Assembly (NCBI RefSeq): GCF_017347095.1
Contig: NZ_JADPRZ010000021.1
Coordinates: forward strand, 1 to 53,809
Direction: 5' to 3'
Origin: Sporosarcina sp. E16_8
GTDB taxonomy: Bacteria > Bacillota > Bacilli > Bacillales_A > Planococcaceae
DNA: 53,809 nt
The stretch's first letter is position 1. Each line of letters opens with the position of its first letter. This document shows, piece by piece, positions 46,609-53,809 of the stretch. The position numbers and the translations under genes are program-made. The notes beneath the pieces were generated by a model. The model saw only the letters and a program-made list of their open reading frames with translations. It searched no databases and had not been told where the DNA came from.

Positions 46609-46658
46609 AAAAAAGGAAGCACCAAATTTCCGCGCATAAGCGCAGAAACGGTACTTCC
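46609..46658 (-). terminator. Terminator after the coupling ATPase gene
   Basis: GGAAGTACC and GGTGCTTCC with an inner GCGC helix, followed by TTTTTTG in the minus direction. It lies between the coupling ATPase stop and the S1 gene start. Confidence 0.8.
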
Positions 46659-46777
46659 GTTTGTTTTCTTGATAATGAGATTAACATTACTATAGCGAAC
46701 CTAATCTGAATTGACAAGCATAAATTATTCGGAATACAACATGAATGGCATTATTACAGTTGTACGAGACTGAGATA

Positions 46778-49576
46778 TTAGAAATCATCAGTGATACTTT
46801 CTTTTATAGCGAATGGAGCATTGCTAACTGATGGTACGGACTCCAATATCTCAGGAGGGGCGGCGCTTAGTTTATTCTCTTGTTCTTTTATGGATTGTTC
46901 TAATGTTTGGAGTTCGCTTATTCGTATTGCATCCTCGTCATTAGAAGTTGAGACATTTGCCGATTGTACTTCACTTTCCGGGGGGCTAAACAATTGGTCA
47001 AAGTTTATATATTCAATTTCACTTTCCGGTGGGATTTCGTCCACTGGCCATATTGGTAGCTCGTCATTAGTTGATTCACCTTCTGCTTTAGGCAACTCAA
47101 CAAAGCCTGACAGCAGTTCTTCTACCTGGCGATTGATTTCATCCGAGGGAACAGATGCGTTAGGTACAGGATTCGCTGGTTTATTTGGTTCTATAGGTTC
47201 CAAATCTGCATCAATTGAAAAGTCTATTTCCGATTGGAATAAAGTAGCGGACTTCGATTCTTTTTTCTTCTTTTGCTTTGCGTGTATGGGTACAACCTCT
47301 GCTTTTGTAATAATCTGTTCACTCTCTAGTTGAAGGTCAACTTGCTCTTGTTCCTCTAATGACTCAACAACACCTTTATCATCAAATGAAGGAGGTTCAG
47401 TACCACTTAAGTTTGTAACTATCTCTTGCGATACCATTGTGTCGATGATGAAATCCTTTTCATCAGTTGATTTAATTTCAGCTTTTTTCACTCGCAAATA
47501 CGGTTTTAAGAACTTAGCCTCATGAACAAAACGTCCGACCGCTTTTGTTGAAATGGAAATGCTGTTATTTTCATCAACAACTTGAACAACCATTTGCTTA
47601 AATGGTAACTCGCGGATCTGGGTTGGCGAAAAACGGGGCATAAATTTCTTTTGCGTATTCATTCGGAACCCCCAAGATTTGCTGTCAGTCGTCATAGGAG
47701 AAGCACTTTCGTTTACAGATTCTTCTACAACCAACTCTTCTCCGAATTCTTTCGAGAAGTATTCGTTATCTGTAACTGTACCGCGGCCAAATACTGTCTT
47801 GGAAGATGCATTGGATAGAACAGTTTCTTTGAATCCTTTTACTATGTTGTCTAATTGACCAAGGGACTGCATCGCGATTAAAGTACCCACCTTATAAGAA
47901 CGACCGAGTGTAAGGAAACGTTCAAAAGCTTCATTGGCGTAAAGAGGAAATTCATCCACATAGAGAAAGATAGGAATTCTTCCTTCTTGAGGGCGGCGGA
48001 ATACAGCGCTCTGTAACTGACGAATAAAAAACTGGCCAAACATCAAGGAAAGTTCCTCAAGTTCTGCTAAAGCTGTATTGACTAGCAAGACGCCGCCATT
48101 TGCTAAGAATTCGTCGGCATCAAAAACCATGTCCCCTTCTTCACTGACAAAAAGGTTGGTTAGCATAGAGTTCAAAGCAATCTCGTTTAAATACTTCTTT
48201 GCACCTGTAACAAATTTATCTTTCTTATTTTCTACAACCTGTCTGCCTTCGTATCGAGTTCCTGGTGGGTATGTTTGTATCATTACATCATCTTTCACAC
48301 GGTAAATCTTGAAGTCTAGAACTTCATCTTCAAAGTAACGGACGATGTTCTCCCAACTTTCTAACAACTTTCTAACATCTTCAGTTATATCGTCTTTTTC
48401 TAACTTTGAAATTAGTTGGTTTTTAACCTCTTCTACAACGTCGGCTAAATATCGGGGATCAGTAAACATTCGTTGAATGTGTGTGATATTGGTCAGATTG
48501 CCGTATCTAATTTTGGCCAACAGCGTATAAGTCTGTGCTGCTTCGTTTTGTTGCCCTTTAAAAAATTCATCCTGGTCACCAGTTAGTGCGTTAAGAGTTC
48601 CTTGGAATGAGGCGGCGGCGGCTTCAAGTGGTCCGGCGAATGGATTGTACTTAGTAGAAAATGCTTTAGTCGGGTCAATAACCATAATCTTTTCATCTGG
48701 AATCCCCAACTTCTTCGCAAGCATTAAGACATCATCTACTCCGTCACCCTTTGGCTCCAAAAAGATCAAGCCCATCTTTCTTCTCCCAGTAGCAATCTTA
48801 ATAAGATCTTGTGCAATCCTGAGCAAGATGGCAGTACTGGTTTTACCAGAACCGGTAGCACCAAATGATCCTTCGTGTAAAAACCGTTGGTCCTCTTTTA
48901 TTACGAGGGGTTTCTTTGTACTCATGTCATATCCAACAATTACATCACACATATCCATTTCTGCTGTATGTGTATAACGGGTGAGGAATGGCATCTCCCA
49001 AGTGTAGAACTGGTCATGCAAGATATCTTTGTTAATTTGAAAGTGCCGAACAATCGTGAAACCTAACAAAGCAGTCACGATAACAGGCATAAAATACACG
49101 AGTAGGATTAATGAGTTTAAATCATCAACTAGAAAGAATCCTTTTCGTGACTCATTTACTTGTATGGAGCTTAAATAGGGCACGTACTTTTCAGTGGAAT
49201 ACCTTGCCGCCCCCGCCCAAGACATCATGACGAACGAGCTTATGTTTAAAAGTAAAGATAAAATCCGTCCTTTTTTTGTACGAGACCAATCCAAAATCAC
49301 CTTATACCCTTTTTTTATCGGGTAGGTAATTGTGGAGTAGTTCCAAGTGAAATAAGGAAGTATCCAGAGCGTAATAAATGCTGGCCAAGAAATTTCATAT
49401 AGCCAACTAAAGGCATAACTACCTAACAATGATGAGAACCAAGTGAAGAACCCTAGTGGTAGTAATACCAATAGATTAAAGGCGGTAAAGATCGTCACTA
49501 GAATAGTATGCCCTTTTAAACGGATAAATTCGTACGTACGTTCGGTAAGTTCAGCCTTGCGAAAACGTGGTTCCAA
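46778..49576 (-). CDS. VirD4/TraG-type coupling ATPase, 932 aa
   Basis: Type IV coupling protein. N-terminal membrane segments at about residues 25-60, 110-125 and 155-185, then an AAA+ core with Walker A GATGSGKT (~239-246), a LEPKGDGVDD segment, and Walker B IFLYVDEFP with the following LTLGRSYKVGTLIAMQSLGQL that is typical of TraG/VirD4/TraK-like ATPases. A ~250-residue acidic, Pro-rich tail follows. The start TTG 49576 has GAGGGG at 8 nt; longer frames lie inside the terminator. Marks a DNA-transfer or DNA-packaging-like region; no relaxase or VirB4 is present in the window. Confidence 0.92.
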   Translation of the reverse strand: MEPRFRKAELTERTYEFIRLKGHTILVTIFTAFNLLVLLPLGFFTWFSSLLGSYAFSWLYEISWPAFITLWILPYFTWNYSTITYPIKKGYKVILDWSRTKKGRILSLLLNISSFVMMSWAGAARYSTEKYVPYLSSIQVNESRKGFFLVDDLNSLILLVYFMPVIVTALLGFTIVRHFQINKDILHDQFYTWEMPFLTRYTHTAEMDMCDVIVGYDMSTKKPLVIKEDQRFLHEGSFGATGSGKTSTAILLRIAQDLIKIATGRRKMGLIFLEPKGDGVDDVLMLAKKLGIPDEKIMVIDPTKAFSTKYNPFAGPLEAAAASFQGTLNALTGDQDEFFKGQQNEAAQTYTLLAKIRYGNLTNITHIQRMFTDPRYLADVVEEVKNQLISKLEKDDITEDVRKLLESWENIVRYFEDEVLDFKIYRVKDDVMIQTYPPGTRYEGRQVVENKKDKFVTGAKKYLNEIALNSMLTNLFVSEEGDMVFDADEFLANGGVLLVNTALAELEELSLMFGQFFIRQLQSAVFRRPQEGRIPIFLYVDEFPLYANEAFERFLTLGRSYKVGTLIAMQSLGQLDNIVKGFKETVLSNASSKTVFGRGTVTDNEYFSKEFGEELVVEESVNESASPMTTDSKSWGFRMNTQKKFMPRFSPTQIRELPFKQMVVQVVDENNSISISTKAVGRFVHEAKFLKPYLRVKKAEIKSTDEKDFIIDTMVSQEIVTNLSGTEPPSFDDKGVVESLEEQEQVDLQLESEQIITKAEVVPIHAKQKKKKESKSATLFQSEIDFSIDADLEPIEPNKPANPVPNASVPSDEINRQVEELLSGFVELPKAEGESTNDELPIWPVDEIPPESEIEYINFDQLFSPPESEVQSANVSTSNDEDAIRISELQTLEQSIKEQENKLSAAPPEILESVPSVSNAPFAIKESITDDF

Positions 49577-49609
49577 AAAGCACTCCCCTCTCAATACCTC
49601 CAAAAAACA

Positions 49610-49650
49610 AAAAAAGCACCGAAAAGACATAAACTGTCTAAACGGTGCTT
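49610..49650 (-). terminator. Terminator between the second winged-helix gene and the coupling ATPase
   Basis: AAGCACCG and CGGTGCTT with an inner AGACA/TGTCT helix, followed by TTTTTTT. It ends 34 nt before the TTG of the ATPase, so expression of the ATPase needs read-through or a promoter in between; none is clear. Confidence 0.9.
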
Positions 49651-49711
49651 CCGTTGAAAGTGAAATTTGGTGGTTTATTATGCTTCAGTATAGAAAACGT
49701 TGGTAAGCCTG

Positions 49712-50968
49712 TCAATCTGAAAACGGAGGTTGCTCTAAGATTTCACGTTTTGAGTTATACCAAATAGGTGAACTCGCACCTAAGTCTACAGAGTGCGTAT
49801 GTTCGTAAAATATTCTTTCCTCAATATCCCTTACTTGCTGCAGGTCAAAACCTTTAAGGGGCGGCACGGGATAAAAAGTAGAATAATAGAGGACCAAAAA
49901 TACATGTTTATGCTCCCGCTTGAATTTTTGATAAACCTTAAAAAATTTCCCCCATGGTTCACTTTGATAGCCTTCTCCGTTTACGACGAAATAGTAATGA
50001 CTCTCTTGACCTCGTTTTACAACGGCAATCTTATAACCTACTACCTCCCCTATTGCAATTGGCTTGTTATTAGTCGAGAAGGATTTAAAATATGACAAAG
50101 CATTTCGTTCAAACTCTAACCTTGTGCTAGGGATCATAAGTTGTAGGCGGGACTCAAAATGCCTTAATTCCATTACCAGTAAATCAACCTTATCTACAAA
50201 ATCCTTACAAGTTGATGTATAGGCTTGATAAAAGGACTGAAAACGAACTTGTTCGCTCGCATTAACCAATTGGTTTTGATAGCGTTTACCTCGGTTAGGA
50301 ATAATAACTATAACTCCTTTTGGTAACGGCATGTTGTTTTTGGTCAACCATTGAAAGTATCGGTTATACCCACTAAACTTATTTACTAAAGCTTCCCCTC
50401 GCTCCGTTGAACGGTCTACCTCTAATTCATAAAGTTCATCCAATACTTTAATTTCACCGTCAGGGCGGAACTTCGCTTTCCCCTCGTTAGACACTTTATA
50501 AGCTGTAGCAGCATATCGATTGTCACGATAGTCAAACACGCCCGGGTAGTTTCTCTCAAGCACTTGATAGACGTTAAATACGTCTACCTGTTTTAGAAAA
50601 TGGTCAATATTGATAAGAGTAGGAGTGGCCAATGAGTAATCAAAATAGCCGTTATCATTATTAAAGCCTTTACCTATGTAAGACGGCTGAAGATCTAAAT
50701 AGGCTATTAGTTCATCGTAGCCGTAGGCGGTTAAGTAATACACCCCCCCTTCTTTAAAGTCCCTACTAGATCTTTTCACGAACTTTTTTTCAGTTAACTT
50801 ACTGAGTATCTGATAAACAGATCTACGAGTTGAATCATAATGAGACGATTGGCTCGGTACATTCCAAACAGAAAAAACGATTTGTTCGACAATAGCTCCC
50901 CTTACTCGATACAAATACATAAGTACGTCGAACTGTTTTGGTGCCGATTCTTCTAGAGATTCTATCAA
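49712..50968 (-). CDS. Replication-relaxation-family protein (winged helix plus nuclease-like core), 418 aa
   Basis: TTG 50968 has GGAGGT at 6 nt; the ATG at 51010 has no ribosome site. N-terminal winged helix (FDVLMYLYRVRGAIVEQIVF, TRRSVYQILSKLTEKKFVKR). The core FRPDGEIKVLDELYELEVDR plus STERGEALVNKFSGYNRYF has the D...E-x-D-x-x-T-E pattern of the family, like a restriction-nuclease-type fold. C-terminal ~180 residues are specific. Found beside coupling ATPases in Firmicutes plasmids and conjugative elements. A shorter relative lies at 44612. Confidence 0.85.
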   Translation of the reverse strand: MIESLEESAPKQFDVLMYLYRVRGAIVEQIVFSVWNVPSQSSHYDSTRRSVYQILSKLTEKKFVKRSSRDFKEGGVYYLTAYGYDELIAYLDLQPSYIGKGFNNDNGYFDYSLATPTLINIDHFLKQVDVFNVYQVLERNYPGVFDYRDNRYAATAYKVSNEGKAKFRPDGEIKVLDELYELEVDRSTERGEALVNKFSGYNRYFQWLTKNNMPLPKGVIVIIPNRGKRYQNQLVNASEQVRFQSFYQAYTSTCKDFVDKVDLLVMELRHFESRLQLMIPSTRLEFERNALSYFKSFSTNNKPIAIGEVVGYKIAVVKRGQESHYYFVVNGEGYQSEPWGKFFKVYQKFKREHKHVFLVLYYSTFYPVPPLKGFDLQQVRDIEERIFYEHTHSVDLGASSPIWYNSKREILEQPPFSD

Positions 50969-51129
50969 TTTTATACCTCCAAATATTTGGTTCAAATTTA
51001 GGTGTATCATAGGGCAAATTAGTCACGCTGTCAAAAGAGGCGATGAAATTCGAATTAAAAGCTAGTGTAAATAAGGCTTTATATTACTTTATATACATCA
51101 AACAAGTACATCAATCTACTGCTTCAATC

Positions 51130-51168
51130 ATTGAAGTGCTTAATTGAAGTACTTGATTGAAGTACCTA
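51130..51168. repeat. Three 13-bp direct repeats
   Basis: ATTGAAGTGCTTA, ATTGAAGTACTTG and ATTGAAGTACCTA follow without spacers; a CTTCAAT just before them makes a small palindrome. They lie in the divergent region before parM and may bind a regulator of either side. Confidence 0.65.
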
Positions 51169-51278
51169 AGAGGGCATTAACTCATTGTTCAACACAAATA
51201 ATAAAAGAGAAATCTAATGAAGTTTACATCTCGTAGTTGTGTCGTAAGTGGAGGTCTATAAAGCGATAGAATGATTAT

Positions 51279-51366
51279 GTATTACATTGGTAACACAATG
51301 TAATACCAATGTAATATTAATGGGTATACAAATGTATTACACTCGTATCACACCCGTATCACGAAA
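51279..51366. repeat. parC: parC centromere: eight ~11-bp phased repeats
   Basis: GTA-starting units begin at 51279, 51290, 51300, 51311, 51324, 51334, 51345 and 51356, spaced 10-13 bp (mostly 11). Consensus GTAWYACNNNN. This matches the helically phased 11-bp repeats of type II (ParM/ParR) centromeres such as R1 parC. It lies directly upstream of parM and likely also serves as the operator for ParR. Confidence 0.85.
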
Positions 51367-51439
51367 TACTTGCTAAACCCTTAACAACGCTGTAAACTGT
51401 AAATAGTAAGGCAAACTTTTCTAAGGAGATGGAGATTAA

Positions 51440-52600
51440 ATGAGCAAAATTATTAAAGTCGGTGTAGATGCAGGGAACAACGCGTTAAAGCTGTGGGTAG
51501 AAGGCGAAGATCCGGTAATGGTGCCTTCCACTTACGCATTACATTTCGGAAATGCTACAGAACAATTCGAACAGGCAGATATACCAATAGATGAACTGTT
51601 AGACAACATTGACGTTACGATAAACTCTAAAGCTCTCAAACATAATAACCTACGTTACTATGTGGGAGAAACGGTTCTTGGAAACCAAATAAAAGGGAAT
51701 GAGTTTGAAAAGCTGTCCGATAAGTCAACTGATGAAATTCCAGTCATTTTGACTCTTTCAGCACTTGCTGTGGAAGCTATTAAAAGAAATCCAACTACAG
51801 ATATGATCAAAATGTCTTTCGATTTGTCGGTTGCGTTGCCAGTGGCTACGATTACTCAGGATAAAGCTATTGCGCATTCAAAAAGATTGATGGGTGCTCA
51901 CGAAGTTGTGTACCATCATCCATCAGGTAGAAACGTAACTGTGGAAGTAAATGTAGAATTTTGCAAATGCATTCCTGAAGGTGCAGCTGCCGCTTGGGGT
52001 GTAGTTTTCGACGAAAAAGGCAACCTATCTTCTCGTCAAGTTGAAACGAACGATAAATTAAAAACGATCAACTTTTCGGACAAGCTTTTACTTCACATCG
52101 ATATAGGTGCTGGTACAACCGAGATCGTTGTTACCGACGGAGTTCAATACAAGCCTAGAATGTCAGAAGGCCTGAACTACGGTACGAAGGACACGATAAA
52201 CGAAATCATTAAAAGATGGAACAAGGAGTATCCTAGAAAATCGATTAATGGAATTTCTGAGTACAATGAAATCTATTTCAATTCAGAACACCCAAGACAT
52301 ATCGATCTTTTGGCTATATCTAAAATACCCTTACGCAACTTGGCCATATTATTGAGTCAGGCTATCATTAATAAAATCGATGATTTAAAGGATGATCCTT
52401 ACACGTTTATTTATGGTGGTGGTTCAATTATCTTAAAATCGCACTTAGAAGAAATTCTGAAGTCAAAAGATCGTTTAACGAATGTGGTCTTCCTTGGTAA
52501 TCCTATGTACGTAAACGCTCGAGGTTTATTAGTATTTGCCCTTTCACCAGTATATGATGCGTCTAAGGATACAGCGTTAGCTACTAAGTCAGGAAAATAA
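51440..52600 (+). CDS. parM: Actin-like plasmid segregation protein ParM/StbA family
   Basis: 386-aa actin-fold ATPase that polymerises to push plasmids apart. Phosphate loop 1 is VGVDAGNNALKLW (D10, G12), loop 2 HIDIGAGTTEIVV (~215-227), and the adenosine segment FIYGGGSIIL (~338). Insertion regions are longer than in R1 ParM and resemble Gram-positive ParM/Alp7A-type filaments. GGAG stands 11 nt before the ATG. A possible promoter (TTAACA-17-TAGTAA) lies upstream next to parC. parR follows after 160 nt that contain a hairpin. Confidence 0.93.
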   Translation: MSKIIKVGVDAGNNALKLWVEGEDPVMVPSTYALHFGNATEQFEQADIPIDELLDNIDVTINSKALKHNNLRYYVGETVLGNQIKGNEFEKLSDKSTDEIPVILTLSALAVEAIKRNPTTDMIKMSFDLSVALPVATITQDKAIAHSKRLMGAHEVVYHHPSGRNVTVEVNVEFCKCIPEGAAAAWGVVFDEKGNLSSRQVETNDKLKTINFSDKLLLHIDIGAGTTEIVVTDGVQYKPRMSEGLNYGTKDTINEIIKRWNKEYPRKSINGISEYNEIYFNSEHPRHIDLLAISKIPLRNLAILLSQAIINKIDDLKDDPYTFIYGGGSIILKSHLEEILKSKDRLTNVVFLGNPMYVNARGLLVFALSPVYDASKDTALATKSGK

Positions 52601-52673
52601 TATTCATTGATACGTTTCGGTTAAAAAAACGAAGTTTGAGTTTATAATAAAGGCATACAATGATGACCAGCTT

Positions 52674-52705
52674 GTGCTACTACTTTAAAAAGTAGTAGCA
52701 TTTGT
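52674..52705 (+). terminator. Hairpin between parM and parR
   Basis: TGCTACTACTTT and AAAGTAGTAGCA form a perfect 12-bp stem followed by TTTG. It could reduce read-through into parR and set the ParM:ParR ratio; a TATAAT at 52642 is upstream of the hairpin. Confidence 0.6.
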
Positions 52706-52763
52706 TGAGAAGTGAAAAGCGAGGTGAAATCGCTTCAGGAGATAATGTTTCCTAGCGGATATT

Positions 52764-53321
52764 ATGAGCAAAAAAAGAGACAAAATTCATAAACCGGGAG
52801 AACGCCTATCTGTCTATCTAAACAAAGAGCTTCCAGACCATTTCTTTGATTGGATTGCTAAACAAGATGATGTATCAGCATTCGTAATTTATGCCTTGGA
52901 ACAACTTTACAGTGAAACAGGAAATAAGAATGTCGCAAATATGCTACCGCGAAGATTTCATTTTGAAGATACAAAAACTAGCATTCAGCAGCGTGAACTT
53001 GTTAAAGTACCAGTAATCGTTGAAACTATCACTTCTGAGTTCGAACATGATGAGTCAACAGCGTCAACAGCGTCAACAGAGTCAGCAGAGTCAACAGCGC
53101 CAACAGAGTCAACAGCGTCAACAGCGCCAACAGCGTCAACAGAGTCAACAGCGCCAACAGCGTCAACAGCGTCAACAGCGCCAACAGAGTCAACAGCGTC
53201 AACAGCGTCAACAGAGTCAGCAGAGTCAACAGCGTCAATAGAATCAAATGATTTAGAAGATAACTCTCTTGAGACAAAAAAGTGGGCTAACACAAGTAAT
53301 GTAGATCCAGACAACTTTTAA
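52764..53321 (+). CDS. parR: ParR-like centromere-binding protein with Ser-Thr-Ala repeat tail
   Basis: Residues ~10-55 (GERLSVYLNKELPDHFFDWI, then AKQDDVSAFVIYALEQLY) fit a ribbon-helix-helix domain as in ParR; the next ~35 residues (TGNKNVANMLPRRFHFEDT) are basic. From the ninth decade of residues a run of 21 triplets of STA/STE/PTA/SAE type follows, then a short acidic end. ParR normally uses its C-terminus to bind ParM; here a long repetitive linker separates it. No good ribosome site (GCGGAT only). It should bind the parC repeats upstream of parM. Confidence 0.8.
   Translation: MSKKRDKIHKPGERLSVYLNKELPDHFFDWIAKQDDVSAFVIYALEQLYSETGNKNVANMLPRRFHFEDTKTSIQQRELVKVPVIVETITSEFEHDESTASTASTESAESTAPTESTASTAPTASTESTAPTASTASTAPTESTASTASTESAESTASIESNDLEDNSLETKKWANTSNVDPDNF
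53055..53243 (+). repeat. 9-bp minisatellite inside parR
   Basis: About 21 tandem copies of TCAACAGMG variants (TCAACAGCG, TCAACAGAG, CCAACAGAG, TCAGCAGAG). In frame they encode STA/STE/PTA/SAE triads. The tract is long enough to create open frames in several other phases, which are not genes. Confidence 0.9.
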
Positions 53322-53342
53322 CCACCCTCGGGTGGTTTTTTT
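53319..53342 (+). terminator. Terminator of the par operon
   Basis: AACCACCC and GGGTGGTT with a TC loop, followed by TTTTT; it directly follows the parR stop. Confidence 0.92.
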
Positions 53343-53424
53343 ACTTATACATATTTACTTGTGATAACTGGTAGATCCAGGTTCAAATCTACCTCACACT
53401 GCCCCCTACTCGTAGCTGCATTGT

Positions 53425-53527
53425 TCCTGCCGGGGGATTATAAACTGATAGGTATTTCCTTGGATTAAACGGCAAAGAGAACTACATTTGCTTTGAACAA
53501 TACAAAAGCGGTACTACAATTGATTAA
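53425..53527 (+). pseudogene. Possible gene remnant
   Basis: A 27-codon frame without any start codon (TDRYFLGLNGKENYICFEQY, then KSGTTID) ends inside the hairpin at 53504-53543. It reads like the end of a protein whose beginning is missing. Evidence is weak. Confidence 0.2.
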
Positions 53528-53543
53528 GTAGTACCGCTTTTTA
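53504..53543 (+). terminator. Strong terminator after the possible remnant
   Basis: AAAAGCGGTACTAC and GTAGTACCGCTTTT form a perfect 14-bp stem with T/A-runs on both sides; it can act in both directions. Confidence 0.85.
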
Positions 53544-53599
53544 CCTTTGTAGTGTTACCTGTTTTCCTGCTAGTTCACCAAGGGCATGACTCTATATAT

Positions 53600-53780
53600 G
53601 CCAATGTCCACTTTAGTTTTCGGATAACTTTGCAATCGGCTAAGGAATTTGAGTCAAGGGATTCCAATTCTTTAAGGACAAAGATTTGTAAACTCTTTGC
53701 TATCTTGTTACTGACACGGCTTAATGTCCATCGATTGACGGTAACCATTGTCCAATGATTGCTAAATTAATGTCCAACGT
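53600..53780. repeat. Repeated ATGTCCA sites at the window end (candidate transposon end)
   Basis: AATGTCCA/ATTGTCCA occurs at about 53600, 53725, 53750 and 53770, three of them within 55 bp and with TTAATGTCCA in two. Clustered short direct repeats of this sort are typical of transposase-binding ends of Mu/Tn7/Tn552-like elements. No transposase is in the window; it could lie beyond the edge. Confidence 0.3.
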
Positions 53781-53809
53781 AAATTAGAGAAAAAGGGAAC
53801 TATGATAGT

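Noticed and set aside
52985..53314. Long antisense and shifted frames in the parR repeat (Gln-, Leu- or Val/Asp-rich)
   Set aside because: They result from the 9-bp repeat, which has no stop codon in several frames.
53365..53410. T-arm-like sequence (GGTTCAAATC) suggesting a tRNA
   Set aside because: No acceptor, D or anticodon arms can be folded around it and the T-stem does not pair well.
53552..53758. 68-aa plus-strand open frame at the window end
   Set aside because: No ribosome site and it overlaps the repeated ATGTCCA sites.

Overview
The window looks like most or all of a large low-copy plasmid (or plasmid-like element) of a Gram-positive, AT-rich Bacillales host. Evidence: strong AGGAGG-type ribosome sites, sigma-A-type promoters (TTGNCN-17-TATNNT), a Rep_3-type initiator with iterons, an actin-type partition locus, a VirD4/TraG-type coupling ATPase, a UvrX/YolD/LexA-like SOS cassette, and no rRNA, tRNA or central-metabolism genes. 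Genus cannot be fixed from the sequence alone. Nearly all genes lie on the minus strand; the plus strand carries only the initiator, a membrane protein, a small protein, parM, parR and a doubtful small ORF.

Layout (plus-strand coordinates). 0.1-1.6 kb: small and membrane proteins. 1.7-6.2 kb: operon of a divergent sliding clamp, an SNF2 helicase and a protein ending in a clamp-binding peptide. 6.4-11.4 kb: operon of a JAMM protease, a ThiF/E1-like enzyme, DnaX (tau/gamma), a short delta-prime and a small protein. 11.6-12.5 kb: HigBA-like toxin-antitoxin pair. 12.5-16 kb: Prok-E2-like protein, two unknowns, a FEN-type 5' exonuclease and a Cys-rich clamp-motif protein. 16.2-18.3 kb: iteron origin and initiator. 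18.5-20 kb: plus-strand membrane and small proteins. 20.2-23 kb: SOS-type uvrX cassette. 23.3-28.9 kb: two DNA methyltransferases, RadC and small proteins. 29-32 kb: primase, SSB and a second, canonical clamp. 32.6-35.6 kb: winged-helix protein, a probable non-coding RNA and a PAPS-reductase-like enzyme. 35.7-41 kb: NYN protein, OB/annealing-like protein, MoxR AAA+ ATPase and VWA protein. 41.2-51 kb: small proteins, two S1-domain proteins, two winged-helix 'replication-relaxation'-like proteins and the coupling ATPase. 51.1-53.3 kb: parC, parM and parR.

Three themes connect the window. (1) Eight transcription units, including nearly all the replication and repair operons, start with the same leader: a promoter, then 18-26 nt later a hairpin with invariant core A-CCC-AYGC-GGG-A and covarying outer arms, then an intrinsic terminator, then the first gene. 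This looks like an undescribed cis-acting RNA that controls read-through (attenuation or processive antitermination). (2) The element encodes its own sliding clamps and part of a clamp loader, and at least nine other proteins carry clamp-binding peptides (QLSLF, QLTLF, QLALF, QLDIF, QTNLF and others), several at their extreme termini: a plasmid 'clamp interactome'. (3) A PRTRC-like E1/E2/JAMM set is interleaved with the replication genes, and the JAMM protein itself carries a clamp-binding peptide, suggesting a ubiquitin-like or peptide-processing pathway tied to the replisome. I did not find the matching ubiquitin-like substrate, a replicative polymerase, a relaxase or a VirB4 ATPase in the window.
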